The notes: generated from the letters alone by a model not told the origin. Counted from the first letter of the stretch, positions 45,510 to 56,245 are shown. The stretch: DNA of 64,000 nt from Siderastrea siderea (GCA_964030785.1 OZ034971.1:18680365-18744364); one strand, 5' to 3'. Program-made: numbers and translations.

Positions 45510-46792
45510 CTATGTTATCCCATATCGCTTAGTGAAGTACAGTTTTTCGGGAAATGTTTACTATCACTTTTAAACTGTAGTAGATCGACCTCGGGCACCT
45601 ATATATCTCAACAACTGTGAAGCAAATGGTAGTATATTACAACCTTAGGTATTTTTTCTATTACCTTTTATCTTTTTGTCGTCGAAAGGGCGTCTAAACA
45701 CGAGGTGATGGTTCCCTTTATGACGGTGAATGTGGGACAAAAGATGGCTTGAGAGTGGTTGAAGAAACAGAGTCTGATCTTTGAGCTGGATTATTCCTGT
45801 CTGAAAGAGAAGGCTACATTACATGTCTCATTCTGTTAAATATTGATTTGGTTGTTCTGGTTTAGCAGGTTCTAAGGGCAAGACATTAATTTATTTCAGA
45901 GATTTGTTAGGGGTGAGTGTCTCTATATAAGCATATCTTAGAAAGTTGACCAACGTTCCAATTTGTGTCTAAAGTTTCTGTCTAACCACCCTTTAGTTAA
46001 ACATTTATGTTGACAGTTAACATATTAAACAAACGTAAACTTAATCCATAGACACTTTGTACAAAGCATTCATGGTTTAATTAGGTTCTTAGTGCCGGAA
46101 ATAGGACATTTTGGCTCTCAAAATGACTCGTATAGTTTTCTTGTTATATGTTGTCTTTAAAATCATTATTTACCTTCGCATCATATGTGATGAAACGTCC
46201 TGACTAGTTTAAAGCGAACTGAAAGCGTTGCTACATTTTACATCTTTGTTCAATAAAATTACCTTCAAGGTGTTTCGATACAGTTTTTTGGGGACCATAC
46301 CTAACTTTTTGAATCGGCTCTTAGACAGTCTTCTCCTTGTCAGATCAACGTGAAATTTGCCATACTTGTTGGTTTTAGATTGAACCTTAGCGTGGTTTAC
46401 ATTTTGTAAAAATCGATATTTCCATGACAACGATAAATAAAAATCCTCGAAAACTTTGCACTATCCAGATTTCGCTTCAAAAATCGAATACCAGTATCTT
46501 AAACTGTGGTGTATGGCAAACAAAATATACAAGAACAAAAAAATTCTTTATGTTTGTTTTGAGGTAAGTCGCAAAAACATTTTCAACCTTAGTTTTTGCC
46601 TAGTAATAGTAAATGCACCGGAAAATAATCAATGCTTTGATAAAATGGCTATAAAGACTGTTAAAATATGTCTTTTACTTACTATTTTACGCCTAGAAAG
46701 TTTTTTTGAAACTGATGTTCGCGATCTCGAGAACGACTTGTTTTTCTAAGATCATTGGCGTAATAATTTTGTGGTAATTTGAGCGCTTTTGT
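45510..46792. repeat. Direct segmental duplication, copy A
   Basis: About 1.28 kb almost identical to 48871-50154, in the same orientation about 3.36 kb away. It includes a whole propeptide exon with splice sites and, at its right end, the first half-arm of the TTAA palindrome (from about 46267). The other side of that palindrome is missing here, so copy A derives from copy B. Confidence 0.9.
45665..45800 (-). pseudogene. Duplicated ADAMTS propeptide exon, out of order (copy A)
   Basis: 136 nt with intact acceptor (CTTTCAG) and donor (GTAATA) and no stop: TGIIQLKDQTLFLQPLSSHL, then HHLVFRRPFDDK. It lies downstream of metalloprotease exons, where propeptide sequence does not belong. It differs from copy B by very few bases (for example RRP where B has RRS). 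Confidence 0.85.
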
Positions 46793-46794
46793 TG

Positions 46795-47045
46795 CAGGAG
46801 TGTTGGCCTTTTAATGTGAAGGTTGGTGGTCGGTGCCTGGCATTTGATCTCGATCTAGTAGCTAACAATGTTTCCTCCACAATGTCTCTCTCAACTCATT
46901 ACATAAGTAGCTTCGGCTGAAAACAAATGCTAGGATCCTTAAGAGGTGATAGGTTGCTTTACGCCGTAAAAGGCAGAGCCATGCTTAAATAACAGTTTGG
47001 ATCGTCATCGTCTGAGAATAACTACAAAATCAGTATTGAGGTACA
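46795..47045. other. Intron of the ADAMTS-like gene
   Basis: I searched here for the missing catalytic exon (HExxH) and found none. Confidence 0.5.
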
Positions 47046-47050
47046 CTTAC

Positions 47051-47134
47051 GTTATCTTCCACTATTTTTTTCACAGCCACTTTAATCGTGATTTTCTTCG
47101 GCCCAATGGTATGATCGAGGAAAATTGTGTTCAA
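47051..47134 (-). CDS. ADAMTS-like gene, metalloprotease exon (28 codons)
   Basis: Acceptor TTCTGTCGCAG, then LNTIFLDHTIGPKKITIKVA and VKKIVEDN at a GTAAGT donor, phase 0 on both sides. It matches the region after the protease's first helix. The open frame upstream of the acceptor is intronic. Confidence 0.78.
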
Positions 47135-47242
47135 CTGCGACAGAAGACAAGATTCATTTTTCCCGACTAAGTTAAATTGACATTCTGACAAGCTCGGACG
47201 TTGGTCGATCTTAGTCAATGTAGTAAGTATAGTCAACATTAA

Positions 47243-47431
47243 CCCTTTCACTCCCAAGAGTGCCTAAAATTAAATTCAAGACGAATCTCAAATCTCATTT
47301 TGTAAAATACCTAAATATAAATAGTACCATCTGAAAGTACTGCTGACAAGGGTTTAGTTCAGTGGTCACACCATAGGATTCCATCCACAGATTCACAAAT
47401 GCCTCCATAACTGACTCTGGGAGTGAAAGGG
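47243..47431. mobile_element. piggyBac-type MITE (TTAA)
   Basis: 189 bp with ends CCCTTTCACTCCC and GGGAGTGAAAGGG, flanked by TTAA (47239-47242 and 47432-47435). The flanks extend the symmetry (ACATTAA/TTAATGT). It is about 100 bp upstream of an ADAMTS exon. Confidence 0.85.
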
Positions 47432-47846
47432 TTAATGTTAATCCCCGACATAAAGGCTATCTGCTGGTTTTTTAATTTGGAACTCAATTACAGGCTTTAT
47501 TTTCTAAACTGAATCAGTCTTGGCTTGTAGATTAAACCTAAATACAAGGGGGATGAGCCTTGCAAGACAAGTGTCCAACGCTTCAACAATTCCTTGAACA
47601 GTACGTTACCCCTGCTGCTGCGACCCCAGTGTAACAGTCAGCTCTACTACTACACATTTTGAATGTTTTAACGCGGCAATGTATTCAAGGTTGTATTATT
47701 GTTATCCATGTTATTATCAGGATTTATGGAGACACCTCGTGGGCTGATGCTATGTAGACTTAGATTGCTTACGCTAGAGCCCAAGGAATATTCTCTTACA
47801 TGCAATACGTTCCTTAACTAGTACACAGACAAACAAATGAACATAC

Positions 47847-48028
47847 TAGGTTTGCCATCCTCAGCAAAAGAGTTTTGCTCTTAGAAGATCCGTGCCTTGC
47901 GATAATAAAATTATCGGCGACGAGCCCCATCTCAAGGTAATAATGACTCTGATTTATACTCGATTCTTCTCGTGCATTTTCAACAAGGTTTGACTCACTC
48001 TCTCCTCCATTGACTCCTGGGTCGATTT
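47847..48028 (-). CDS. ADAMTS-like gene, propeptide end and start of metalloprotease
   Basis: Acceptor AAATTTCAG; two bases complete a Glu codon, then IDPGVNGGESESNLVENARE, INQSHYYLEMGLVADNFIIA and SKSKTLLLRMANL at a GTATGT donor. The Y-x-E-x-x-L-V-A-D run is the usual start of a reprolysin/ADAMTS protease domain. Confidence 0.82.
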
Positions 48029-48165
48029 CTGAAATTTAGAAAGGACGTTGTTGTTATTTTATGTCTCTGTCGTTGTTGTTGTTACTGTTGTTGTTGTTGT
48101 TGTTGTTTTTAATTACGCGCAAAGGAACTTGTGGCAAATAATATAATTGTTGGGACGACGTGAAG

Positions 48166-48535
48166 AATCCATATTTCACATTTCAAACAGAAGGTCAGGA
48201 CTAATATCCATTCACTTTATTTTACGCAAAGGCAAGTACAATCAGAGAATGTTTCTTTAAACGAAACGATAATGATGATGATAATGATGATGATGATGGT
48301 AATACCTTGTTTATCAGCCATTGAGCACATGTCACCTCATTAATCATCGCCATCATCATCATAATCATCATCATCATCGTCGTCGTCGTCGTCGTGTTCA
48401 TGAGAGAGAGTGATGTTGATTATAACAATGGCTGTGATGAAGGATCCATATTTCAAATAGAAGGTCAGGACTAATATCCATTCACTCCATTCTACGCAAA
48501 AGCAAGTAAAATTAGAGAATCTTTCTTTAAAAGAA

Positions 48536-48573
<38 letters not shown>

Positions 48574-48740
48574 AACGATGATGATGATGATGATAATAAC
48601 AATAATATAATAACAATAATAATAATAATGATAATAATAATAATACCTTATTACTCAGCCAGTGAGCTCAAGTCACCTAATTAATCATCACCAGCATTAT
48701 CATCATAATCATCGTCGCCGTCGTCGTGTTCATGAGAAAG
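48166..48740. repeat. Tandem intronic duplication with GAT/AAT microsatellites
   Basis: Two copies (about 48166-48422 and 48446-48740) share CCATATTTCA, GAAGGTCAGGACTAATATCC, a GAT/AAT microsatellite of differing length, and GTCGTCGTGTTCATGAGA. Confidence 0.85.
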
Positions 48741-48870
48741 ATTCAGATGATGCTGCAGCGGTTGAGCTTGATATAGGCCATGACGTAAGAAGGAGAAAAG
48801 TGCACGTTAAACAACCTTGCCACCCGTACCGATAGAATATGTCTCGGCTTTAGCAAACAATTCGTGACTC

Positions 48871-50154
48871 TCTCTATCCTATATTGCTTAGTGAAGTACA
48901 GTTTTTCGGGAAATGTTTACTATCACTTTTAAACTGTGGTAGATCGACCTTGAGCACCAATATATCTCAACAACTGTGAAGCAAATGGTAGTATATTACA
49001 ACCTTAGGTATCTTTTCTACTACCTTTTATCCTTTTGTCGTCGAAAGAGCGTCTAAACACGAGGTGATGGTTCCCTTTATGACGGTGAATGTGGGACAAA
49101 AGATGGCTTGAGAGTGGTTGAAGAAACAGAGTCTGATCTTTGAGCTGGATTATTCCTGTCTGAAAGAGAAGGCTACATTACATGTCTCATTCTGTTAAAT
49201 ATTGATTTGGTTGTTCTGGTTTAGCAGGTTCTAAGGGCAAGACATTAATTTATTTCAGAGATTTGTTAGGGGTGAGTGTCTCTATATAAGCATATCTTAG
49301 AAAGTTGACCAGCATTCCAATTTGCGTCTAACGTTTCTGTCTAACCATCCGTTACTTAAACATTTATGTTGACAGTTAACATATTAAACAAACGTAAACT
49401 TAATCCATAGACACTTTGTACAAAGCATTCATGGTTTAATTAGGTTCTTAGTGCCGGAAATAGGACATTTTGGCTCTCAAAATGACTCGTATAGTTTTCT
49501 TGTCATGTTCTCTTTAAAATCGTTATTTACCTACGCATCATATGTGATGAAACGTCCTGACTAGTTTAAAGCGAACTGAAAGCGTTGCTACATTTTACAT
49601 CTTTGTTCAATAAAAAATTACCTTTAAGGTGTTTCGATACAGTTTTTTGGGGACCATACCTAACTTTTTGATAGTCTTCTCCTTGTCAGATCAACGTGAA
49701 ATTTGCAATACTTGTTGGTTTTGGAATGAACTTTAGCGTGGTTTACATTTTGTAAAAATCGATATTTCCATGACAACGATAAACAAAAATCCTCGAAAAC
49801 AGTAAAATTGAAATTTTGCACGATCCAGATTTCGCTTCAAAAAGCGAATACCAGCATCTTAAACTGTGGTGTATGGCAAACAAAATATATAAGAACAAAA
49901 AAATTCTGTATGCCTGTTTTGAGGTAAATCGCAAAAACATTTTCAACCTTAGTTTTTGCCTAGTAATATTAAAGGCACCGAAAAATAATCAACGCTTTGA
50001 TGAAATGGCTAGAAAAGACTGTTAAAATATATCTTTTACTTACTATTTTACGCCTAGAAAGTTTTTTGAAACTGATGTTCGCGATCTCGAGAACGACTTG
50101 TTTTTCTAAGATCATTCGCGCAATAATTTTGTGGTAATTTTTGAGCGCCTTTGC
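48871..50154. repeat. Direct segmental duplication, copy B (likely source)
   Basis: It matches 45510-46792. It contains the correctly placed propeptide exon (49159-49024) and the left part of the intact TTAA palindrome. Confidence 0.9.
49024..49159 (-). CDS. ADAMTS-like gene, second propeptide exon (copy B, in order)
   Basis: TGIIQLKDQTLFLQPLSSHL through HHLVFRRSFDDKRIK plus one base at a GTAGTA donor. Phase 0 in, 1 out: it joins DNENGL of the upstream exon and EIDPGV of the downstream one. Confidence 0.85.
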
Positions 50155-51819
50155 GAAAATCTTTTAAGATGCTCGATAATTTTTTTTAAAACATTAATCA
50201 TGCGTTCTTGACCATGTGACCAATTTTAGTTTTGAGTCTTATTAACATTGATTCACTGGAACACTTTAAGATTTAACGTTAAAGACGATGTATGAACCGA
50301 CGGAAAGGCTAAATGCGTTACATATAAACAGTTGGCAAGTAAATGCTAAAATATATTCAAAGTAATGCACAATGCATTCCTCGTGATTTTTACTTTTCGT
50401 TGTAATCTACAGTGCAACAAAGAACAAAGAAACCAGATAAAAATCACGAATCAATGAATAATGCATTACTTTGAATATACTACATTCTACTTGCCAACTG
50501 TGAATTTGTAACGCAACCTTCTCCGTCGGTTCAAACATCCTCTTTAACGTTAAATCTAAAGGTGTTCCAGTGAATCAATGTTAACCCTATTTAGCCTGGG
50601 GGGAGACACATTGTGCCCGCGCTGACTTTAACGAACTATAACTTTTAAACGGCTGGCCGAATAATCACCAAATCTCGTCACTTTTCCTAAAATTTATCAT
50701 AGAATATTTTCCTATGTCAATGACGTGTCTATGATGACTGACATTTCCATAGCAACCGTCTTCTCAGGAGTGTATTTTGACTGTTTTCTGTCGTTTTTCA
50801 GTCGTTTTTTCAGTTTTTTACCCTTAGTTTGTAAGAAAAAGATAATCCTTTGCTTTTTTGTGCTCATTTTGATTAAGTATGTTTCCTAGAACAAATTTAT
50901 ATATTTTGCGATGTCGTCATTGTCAACTGTATGACTGCAGGTTTGGGATCCAAGATGGCGGCCTCAAATTCAAAATGGCGGGTTTGTGACGCCATTATGA
51001 CGTCATAACACGTCATAATTGACACGTCATAATACCTATGTGTTAAGGTAATGACGTACTAACTACATGCCACGTTTCATCACAAGAGCGTTAATACTTT
51101 TCGAGATCTGTAGGGGGGGGGGGGGCACTTTGTGCGTCCCCCAGGCTCAGAAACTCAAAAAAAGCCCAGGCGAAATAGGGTTAATAAGACTCAAAACTAA
51201 AATTGGTCACATCGTCAACCACGCATGTTTAATGTTTTAAAAAAATCTATCAAGCCGTTCTTAAGATTTTCGCAAAAGCGCTCAAATTAAAAAATTACCA
51301 CAAAATTATTTCGCGAATGATTTTAGGAAAACAAGTCGTTCTCGAGATCGCGAACACCAGTTTCAGCAAAACTTTCTAGGCGTAAAATAGTAACTAAAAG
51401 ACATATTTTAACAGTATTTACTAGCCATTTCATCAAAGAATCGATTATTTTTCGGTGCATTTACTACTACTAGGCAAAAACTAAGGTTGAAAATGTTTTT
51501 GCGATTTTCCTCAAAACAAACATACAGAATTTTTTTGTTCTTGTATATTTTGTTTGCCATACACCACAGTTTAAGATGCTGGTATTTGCTTTTCGAAGAG
51601 AAATCTGGATCGTGAAAAATTTCAATTTTCCTTTTTTCGAGGATTTTTGTTTATCGTTGTCATAAAAAATATTGATTTTTACAAAATGCAAACCACGCTA
51701 AAGTTCAATCCAAAACCAACAAGTATTGTAAATTTCACGTTGATCTGACAAGGAGAAGACTGTCTCGGAGCCGATTCAAAAAGTTAGGTATGGTCCCAAA
51801 AGACCTGTATCGAAACACC
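49628..51819. mobile_element. Long palindromic (foldback) TTAA element with a nested TTAA insertion
   Basis: Ends GGTGTTTCGATACAG and CTGTATCGAAACACC, flanked by TTAA (49624-49627 and 51820-51823). The arms (49628 to about 50395, and about 50440 to 51819) are reverse complements along nearly their whole length apart from the nested insertion in the right arm; the loop is about 45 bp. Without that insertion it is about 1.6 kb. No transposase is seen. It lies in an intron of the ADAMTS-like gene. Confidence 0.85.
50585..51180. mobile_element. piggyBac-type non-autonomous element nested in the palindrome
   Basis: 596 bp with ends CCCTATTTAGCCTGGG and the complement of CCCTATTTCGCCTGGG, flanked by TTAA (50581-50584 and 51181-51184). 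Sub-terminal GCACTTTGTGCG/ACATTGTGCCC are also related. It interrupts an otherwise continuous right arm, so it is younger. Confidence 0.9.
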
Positions 51820-51873
51820 TTAACAGACGCTAGAGATCTTAACAGTAATTTATGGAGTAGCACTAACACGTAC

Positions 51874-52190
51874 CAATCCATTCTCGTTGTCACCAGCAAC
51901 TGAAGATCCCGGTGCCGAGCTCACAAGAGCGTTAAAGAATGAGTTCTTGGGCTCTTCTTCGCTAGTGACCGTGCCGTTGAAGTGTCGCTCAATTGTCATC
52001 CATGACAAAATGAGTTCTTCGTTCTTAGAAAGGACGAGATGCAAATGCATTCCAAATGCTTGGACAGTATAGTATCACCTCCGAGGTTCCCCTGTACCTC
52101 GTTTTTGCATCGCGTGTTCATCAAGGCTCTGCGAGAGAAATCTACCATTCTCGTCAGCTTGGAATGGGTGCGTCACTTCATATTCTGGCA
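51874..52190 (-). pseudogene. ADAMTS-like gene, propeptide exon with in-frame stop
   Basis: Acceptor TCCCTTCAG; two bases, then PEYEVTHPFQADENGRFLSQ, MQKRGTGEPRR, a TGA stop (52077-52075), YYTVQAFGMHLHLVLSKNEE and TIERHFNGTVTSEEE, ending DNENGL at a GTACGT donor. Matches the ADAM/ADAMTS propeptide. Away from the stop the frame is open throughout, and the stop replaces what may have been an Arg codon. Confidence 0.75.
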
Positions 52191-52199
52191 CTGAAGGGA

Positions 52200-53340
52200 C
52201 AAAATAATTTCAAATTACCGCTGAGTTTCTCTTAGTAGCTTTGCACCTTTTAGCGAGTTGAGGGAAAAACAACAGTTTGATAGGCTATGGTTCAGTTAGT
52301 TATGGAACATCACCTACAAATGGAATGTGGTCTTACCAATTTCTCACAGAATGATTTTTTTTTAGTAAAAGCTAGACAGCCTTACATAAAATGAAAAAAA
52401 AAATAACAGAAGGGCTTGAACCTTCCTCAGGTGAGCTCACACCAAAGCATTCTTCCAGCTCACTCCTCTTCATACGCAGGTGAAGATTAGCCTACAACAA
52501 AGGTCAGTTGAAAAGTGGGTTAAGATAGAAAGCAGGAAACAAACAAACAAATAGGTGAACAAACAATCGACAACAACAATAACAACAAAAACAAACAAAA
52601 AGATAAAGTACCCAAACAAATACACTGATTAAAAAAAAGGAAACCCCAATGATTAAGGTTCAGTAAACGGCCGGTTAACTAGCGTAATACTGAAAGATGT
52701 CTTTATCAGTGAGTAACAGGCATACTAATCAACCCAAAACAAAACAAAAACAAAGAAACAAACAGAAACAAAACAAAACAAGTTCCCCCAAAGGGAAGTC
52801 TAAAGAAGCCGTTACTACAACTGAGCTGTGGGAGACTCATCCTGTCAGATACTGCCAGCATTTGAATGTCGATATGTAGGGCACGTGCAATAGAATTAAC
52901 ATGGATGATATATTTTTTAAGCCTGGTGAATAAAGTATGTAATATGTGTTTATCAGTTAGTGGCACAGACCGTTCCAAATATTGTAACCAAAAATTGGAA
53001 ACTAAAATGTTGCTCAGCGAGATGAATCGCGATAAAGGCCATAGTACTGTTTTTATAATATTTTTTTTGCTCAACATAATACGTGTTTAATTTATTTCGA
53101 GGCTACTGGCCTTTTCGGTAGATGGAAAGCACTAGCCGATTGGTGAAGCCATGAAATGACAAAGGGACAAGTTGTAAACTACTACAATATGTACAAACCG
53201 ATTTGGGTTGAGCAAGCACGTCCATATTGTCCTCATCCATCGCTTCCGACGTTATGTCTGCTGCGAATAGCACTGAGGTATTTAAATTTGAAAATAGTTA
53301 GCTTTTACATATACGAGAATCGGAATAAAAAGATACACTA
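52200..53340. other. Sequence upstream of the ADAMTS-like exons
   Basis: No signal-peptide exon could be identified. An A-rich (CAAA)n tract lies near 52535-52785. The minus-strand frame 53077-52706 is unassigned. Confidence 0.4.
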
Positions 53341-53367
53341 GTAAGCAAGTAACTTTATAAAACCTGA

Positions 53368-54075
53368 TAAAAAAAAATAATAATAATAATATTTAATATT
53401 TATATTGCGCATTTTCTATAAGAATAATCAATGCGCATTACAGACATTACAGTAAATACAAAAATAAAAACCTATTTACGATGACTATAGAATCAAAAAC
53501 GAAAACTACGCTAAAACTAATTACAATTGGCAATAATAAAAGTAACTTGCAAAAAAAAAACTATATAAAAACCTTAATATAAACTAATTATACTAACAAA
53601 ATGCCTTGCTGAATAAAAATGTCGTAAGTTTCTGTTTGAAATCATTCGTGGTGCAAGCAGATCTAATGCATACGGGAAGACTGTTCCAAAGCCGTGGCGC
53701 TGCCGCCATAAATGATCGATCCCCCATGGTAACTTTTGTGAAACGCTTAGGGGGTGCTCAGAAGAATTCCCTTGTTATTTCGCCGTAGATCATAACGAGA
53801 TGGCGGAAGGACAGAAATTAAATCGATGAGATATTTAGGAGCTGAGCCCTCGAGTACTTTAAAGGTAATCAAAAGGATTTTAAACTGGAGACGTAGGCCT
53901 ATAGGCAACCAGTGAAGTTGTTGAAGGAGCAGCGTAATATGACAATGTTTAGGTGCGCAGAAGATCAATCGCGCACTGGCATTCATAACACGTTGGAGTT
54001 TTTGCAAGTGATGGTCGGGAACGCCGTAGAGGAGACTGTTGCAATAGTCTAACCTTCTGGTTATAAATGCATGAA
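53368..54075 (-). mobile_element. Non-LTR retrotransposon (L2/CR1-like), RT C-terminus and 3' tail
   Basis: The minus strand reads ITRRLDYCNSLLYGVPDHHL, QRVMNASARLIF, then ITLLLQQLHWLPIGLRLQFK and SRYDLRRN, then APRLWNSLP in continuity: the conserved end of the RT protein. A TTA-rich microsatellite tail is at about 53370-53395. 5'-truncated. Confidence 0.85.
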
Positions 54076-54079
54076 TCAG

Positions 54080-54900
54080 TTACATTTACCCACAAGTCTT
54101 GTTTGAAAAGGGGCACAAGTTGCATTCCTCTATTCTTTTCTTCAGTCCTGTTGCCAGGGAGCACCTCAGCCCACCATTCAATAGGGGCTAAACCCTGCTT
54201 ACCTGCTTGGTGCTTGATGCCTCCTGTATTTTTCGGGTTAGCATGCGTGACTTTTGTCTTCCCAGTTGGTCAATAGTCATCGAAATTGGCAAATGTCCAG
54301 CGTATCGCGCACTTTATTTTGCGTGTGACTGGCGCTGACTCTCCAGGAAATTAGTAGCGTTTCGTTGGTGAATGCCGCGCATGCAAACCCAGAAAGTTTC
54401 GAGCACCAGGACGCATTCAGTTGGAAACCTCACAGGGCTGAGCCCCCGCGACAGGACTATCTTTACTTCAGATTTACTAAGGTGTCTTTTTTTTTTGCCT
54501 TCATCGGAAGTTTATGCCATGATTATTTTTATCAATAATCGAAAAACGCTCCTTTCGCTATTTTTATGCGTCACTTTTAGGTTTCAATGTTTACATCTTA
54601 AATTCATTCATGTTAAAGTGTCACACATCCACCGCAACAAAATTTTTTTTCGGCCAGGTTGTGTTGGTAGTTTTTCCTCAACAACTACATACACTGAAGA
54701 GACAGAACCTCCAACCTTCGATAGCAAAGACAGGGACGAGGGAGAACAACCACACAGCCGGATTCATGGTCAGATTCTTAAAGCTGTTAAAAAAAAACGT
54801 TGTACAGGCACACTGCATGAGCTATTCAGCAATCAGAGAAGTTTTATTTCTGATTCACCAGCCAGTAGTGGGTTTAAATATGCCACTGTCTAGAGAGACT
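54080..54900 (+). other. Unassigned stretch with a long open frame
   Basis: A 173-codon open frame (54372-54893) has no recognisable domain and overlaps another frame; a poly-T tract crosses it. I cannot support it as a gene. Confidence 0.25.
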
Positions 54901-54906
54901 AAAATT

Positions 54907-55045
54907 TAGCCTGCATGGCAGGCGCGGAAAGGGGATGGGGAAAGGGGAAAAGTTATTCGCGAGCGTAAAAGCGAGAGGAAGGGAGAAGGCGCGCCCGCTA
55001 CAAGGCCATTATTTTTTTTTTGCCGCCCCCTAATTAGTATGCAAA
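54907..55045. repeat. TAGCCTGC-type repeat fragment
   Basis: TAGCCTGCATGGCAGGCGCGG begins a GC-rich block related to the TAGCCTGCGAGC ends at 22173 and 56080. No matching right end. Confidence 0.4.
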
Positions 55046-55484
55046 AACGAGTTTTCTGCAACAACAGTTGTTTGTGACACGTCTACCTGCCAACATTATC
55101 CGATCAGAATTATGCTGAAGCAACAACAAGTTAAGTGTGCTAATTCAACTAAGAGGAACTAAGTATGAAAAAAAAAACTTGTTTTATGGTACAGATAAAA
55201 CTTGTTTTATGGTTACTCGTAAAAGTAACCCTTCGAACAGCCAGAGTTCAATAACAAAGTATACCCGGCCTATTAATCTGATTCCTAAGCAATATTCCAC
55301 TACAGTTTCAAAAACACTTAATTCTTAGACCTCCAGGGTTTTTAATTTTGTTATTTAAAATTTAATTCGCATGAGTTAAAGAAGTCGAAAGAACAATAGT
55401 CATTTTGTTCAATTGTTTCCTAGAACATATTACAGAAAAATAATTAACTCGCGATGGAAAAGATACATGTTTCAACCACCCTCC

Positions 55485-55885
55485 TAGGCTCAGTCTCCAG
55501 CCGTGAGTGTCTCGATGCGCCCGCGATTCTCGCCACCTTCACGGCTGGGCGCACGGGTTTGGTTGCATGTCCGTGACGTCATAACAATTTTAATAATTAT
55601 GCAGACAATCCACACGTCATTTGCTTAAATTTCATCTGTTTTATTTTTTTATCGTCTTGGAAAAAAGCGAAATGCGAAAAGTATGCCTGAAACGTCCTCC
55701 TAAAAGTGTGAAATTTCAAGAGAAAGACGAAATCCCGCTAAATTATGTCGCGCATTCTGCCCCGCAAATTTGAGGGGGCTTGTCTCTGATTGGTCAGTCT
55801 AAGCAATAACCAAACCCGTGCGCCCAGCCGTGAAGGTGGCGAGAATCGCGGGCGCATCGAGACACTCACGGCTGGAGACTGAGCC
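55485..55885. mobile_element. MITE with long inverted ends and 11-bp direct repeat
   Basis: About 400 bp; arms of about 80 bp starting GGCTCAGTCTCCAGCCGTGA and ending with its complement. Flanked by AACCACCCTCC on both sides (55474-55484 and 55886-55896). No gene. Confidence 0.85.
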
Positions 55886-56079
55886 AACCACCCTCCCTGA
55901 GAGCATTTTTTTATGTTCAATGAAGGTAAAAAAGCAGTTATGAAAATAGGTGAAACGAGTTAAACTGTATGCTTCAAATGTCGATAATATATGCTTCCAT
56001 GGAGCGTTCGCAAAAACTTAACAGTTAAGTGACATAACAAATGTCTAAGCGAAGCTGAAAAAGCTGTTAGCATAAGAGA

Positions 56080-56245
56080 TAGCCTGCGAGCAGGCTCACT
56101 TTAGTGTGTTATTCGCGCGAGTTTCTTGTCGGCAGAAGTCGGCGAGCAAAGTGAGCCAGAGAGAAGAATGCTCGCTTCGCTCGCCGACTTCCGCCGCCAA
56201 GATACTCGCGCGAAAAATACACTAGGTGAGCCTGCTCGCCGGCTA
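56080..56245. repeat. Palindromic MITE of the TAGCCTGCGAGC type
   Basis: 166 bp with ends TAGCCTGCGAGCAGGCTCA and TGAGCCTGCTCGCCGGCTA; the arms also share CGCGCGAGT and GCCGACTTC. No clear duplication. Confidence 0.8.

Larger units (their letters stand above)
38237..52190 (-). pseudogene. ADAMTS-like metalloprotease/thrombospondin gene, broken and rearranged
   Basis: Minus-strand exons in order: propeptide 52190-51874; propeptide 49159-49024; linker plus start of metalloprotease 48028-47847; metalloprotease 47134-47051; an out-of-order copy of the second propeptide exon 45800-45665; end of spacer plus first half of a TSP1 domain 45193-45052; TSP1 39586-39461; TSP1 38447-38237. Splice phases of the main series agree. 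ADAMTS proteins are secreted zinc proteases of the extracellular matrix. Evidence of decay: an in-frame TGA at 52077-52075, a 1-nt frameshift near 39501-39518, and no exon for the HExxHxxGxxH core, disintegrin-like region or first TSP1 between 47051 and 45193. Signal peptide and start codon were not found. Assembly error could explain single indels but hardly all of this. Confidence 0.75.

Noticed and set aside
48320..48740. Histidine- or aspartate-rich peptides from CAT/GAT runs
   Set aside because: Microsatellite translation only.
46456..50025. Repeated frames encoding NIFNLSFCLV as a gene family
   Set aside because: They are translations of the palindromic TTAA element arms (three copies, both orientations).
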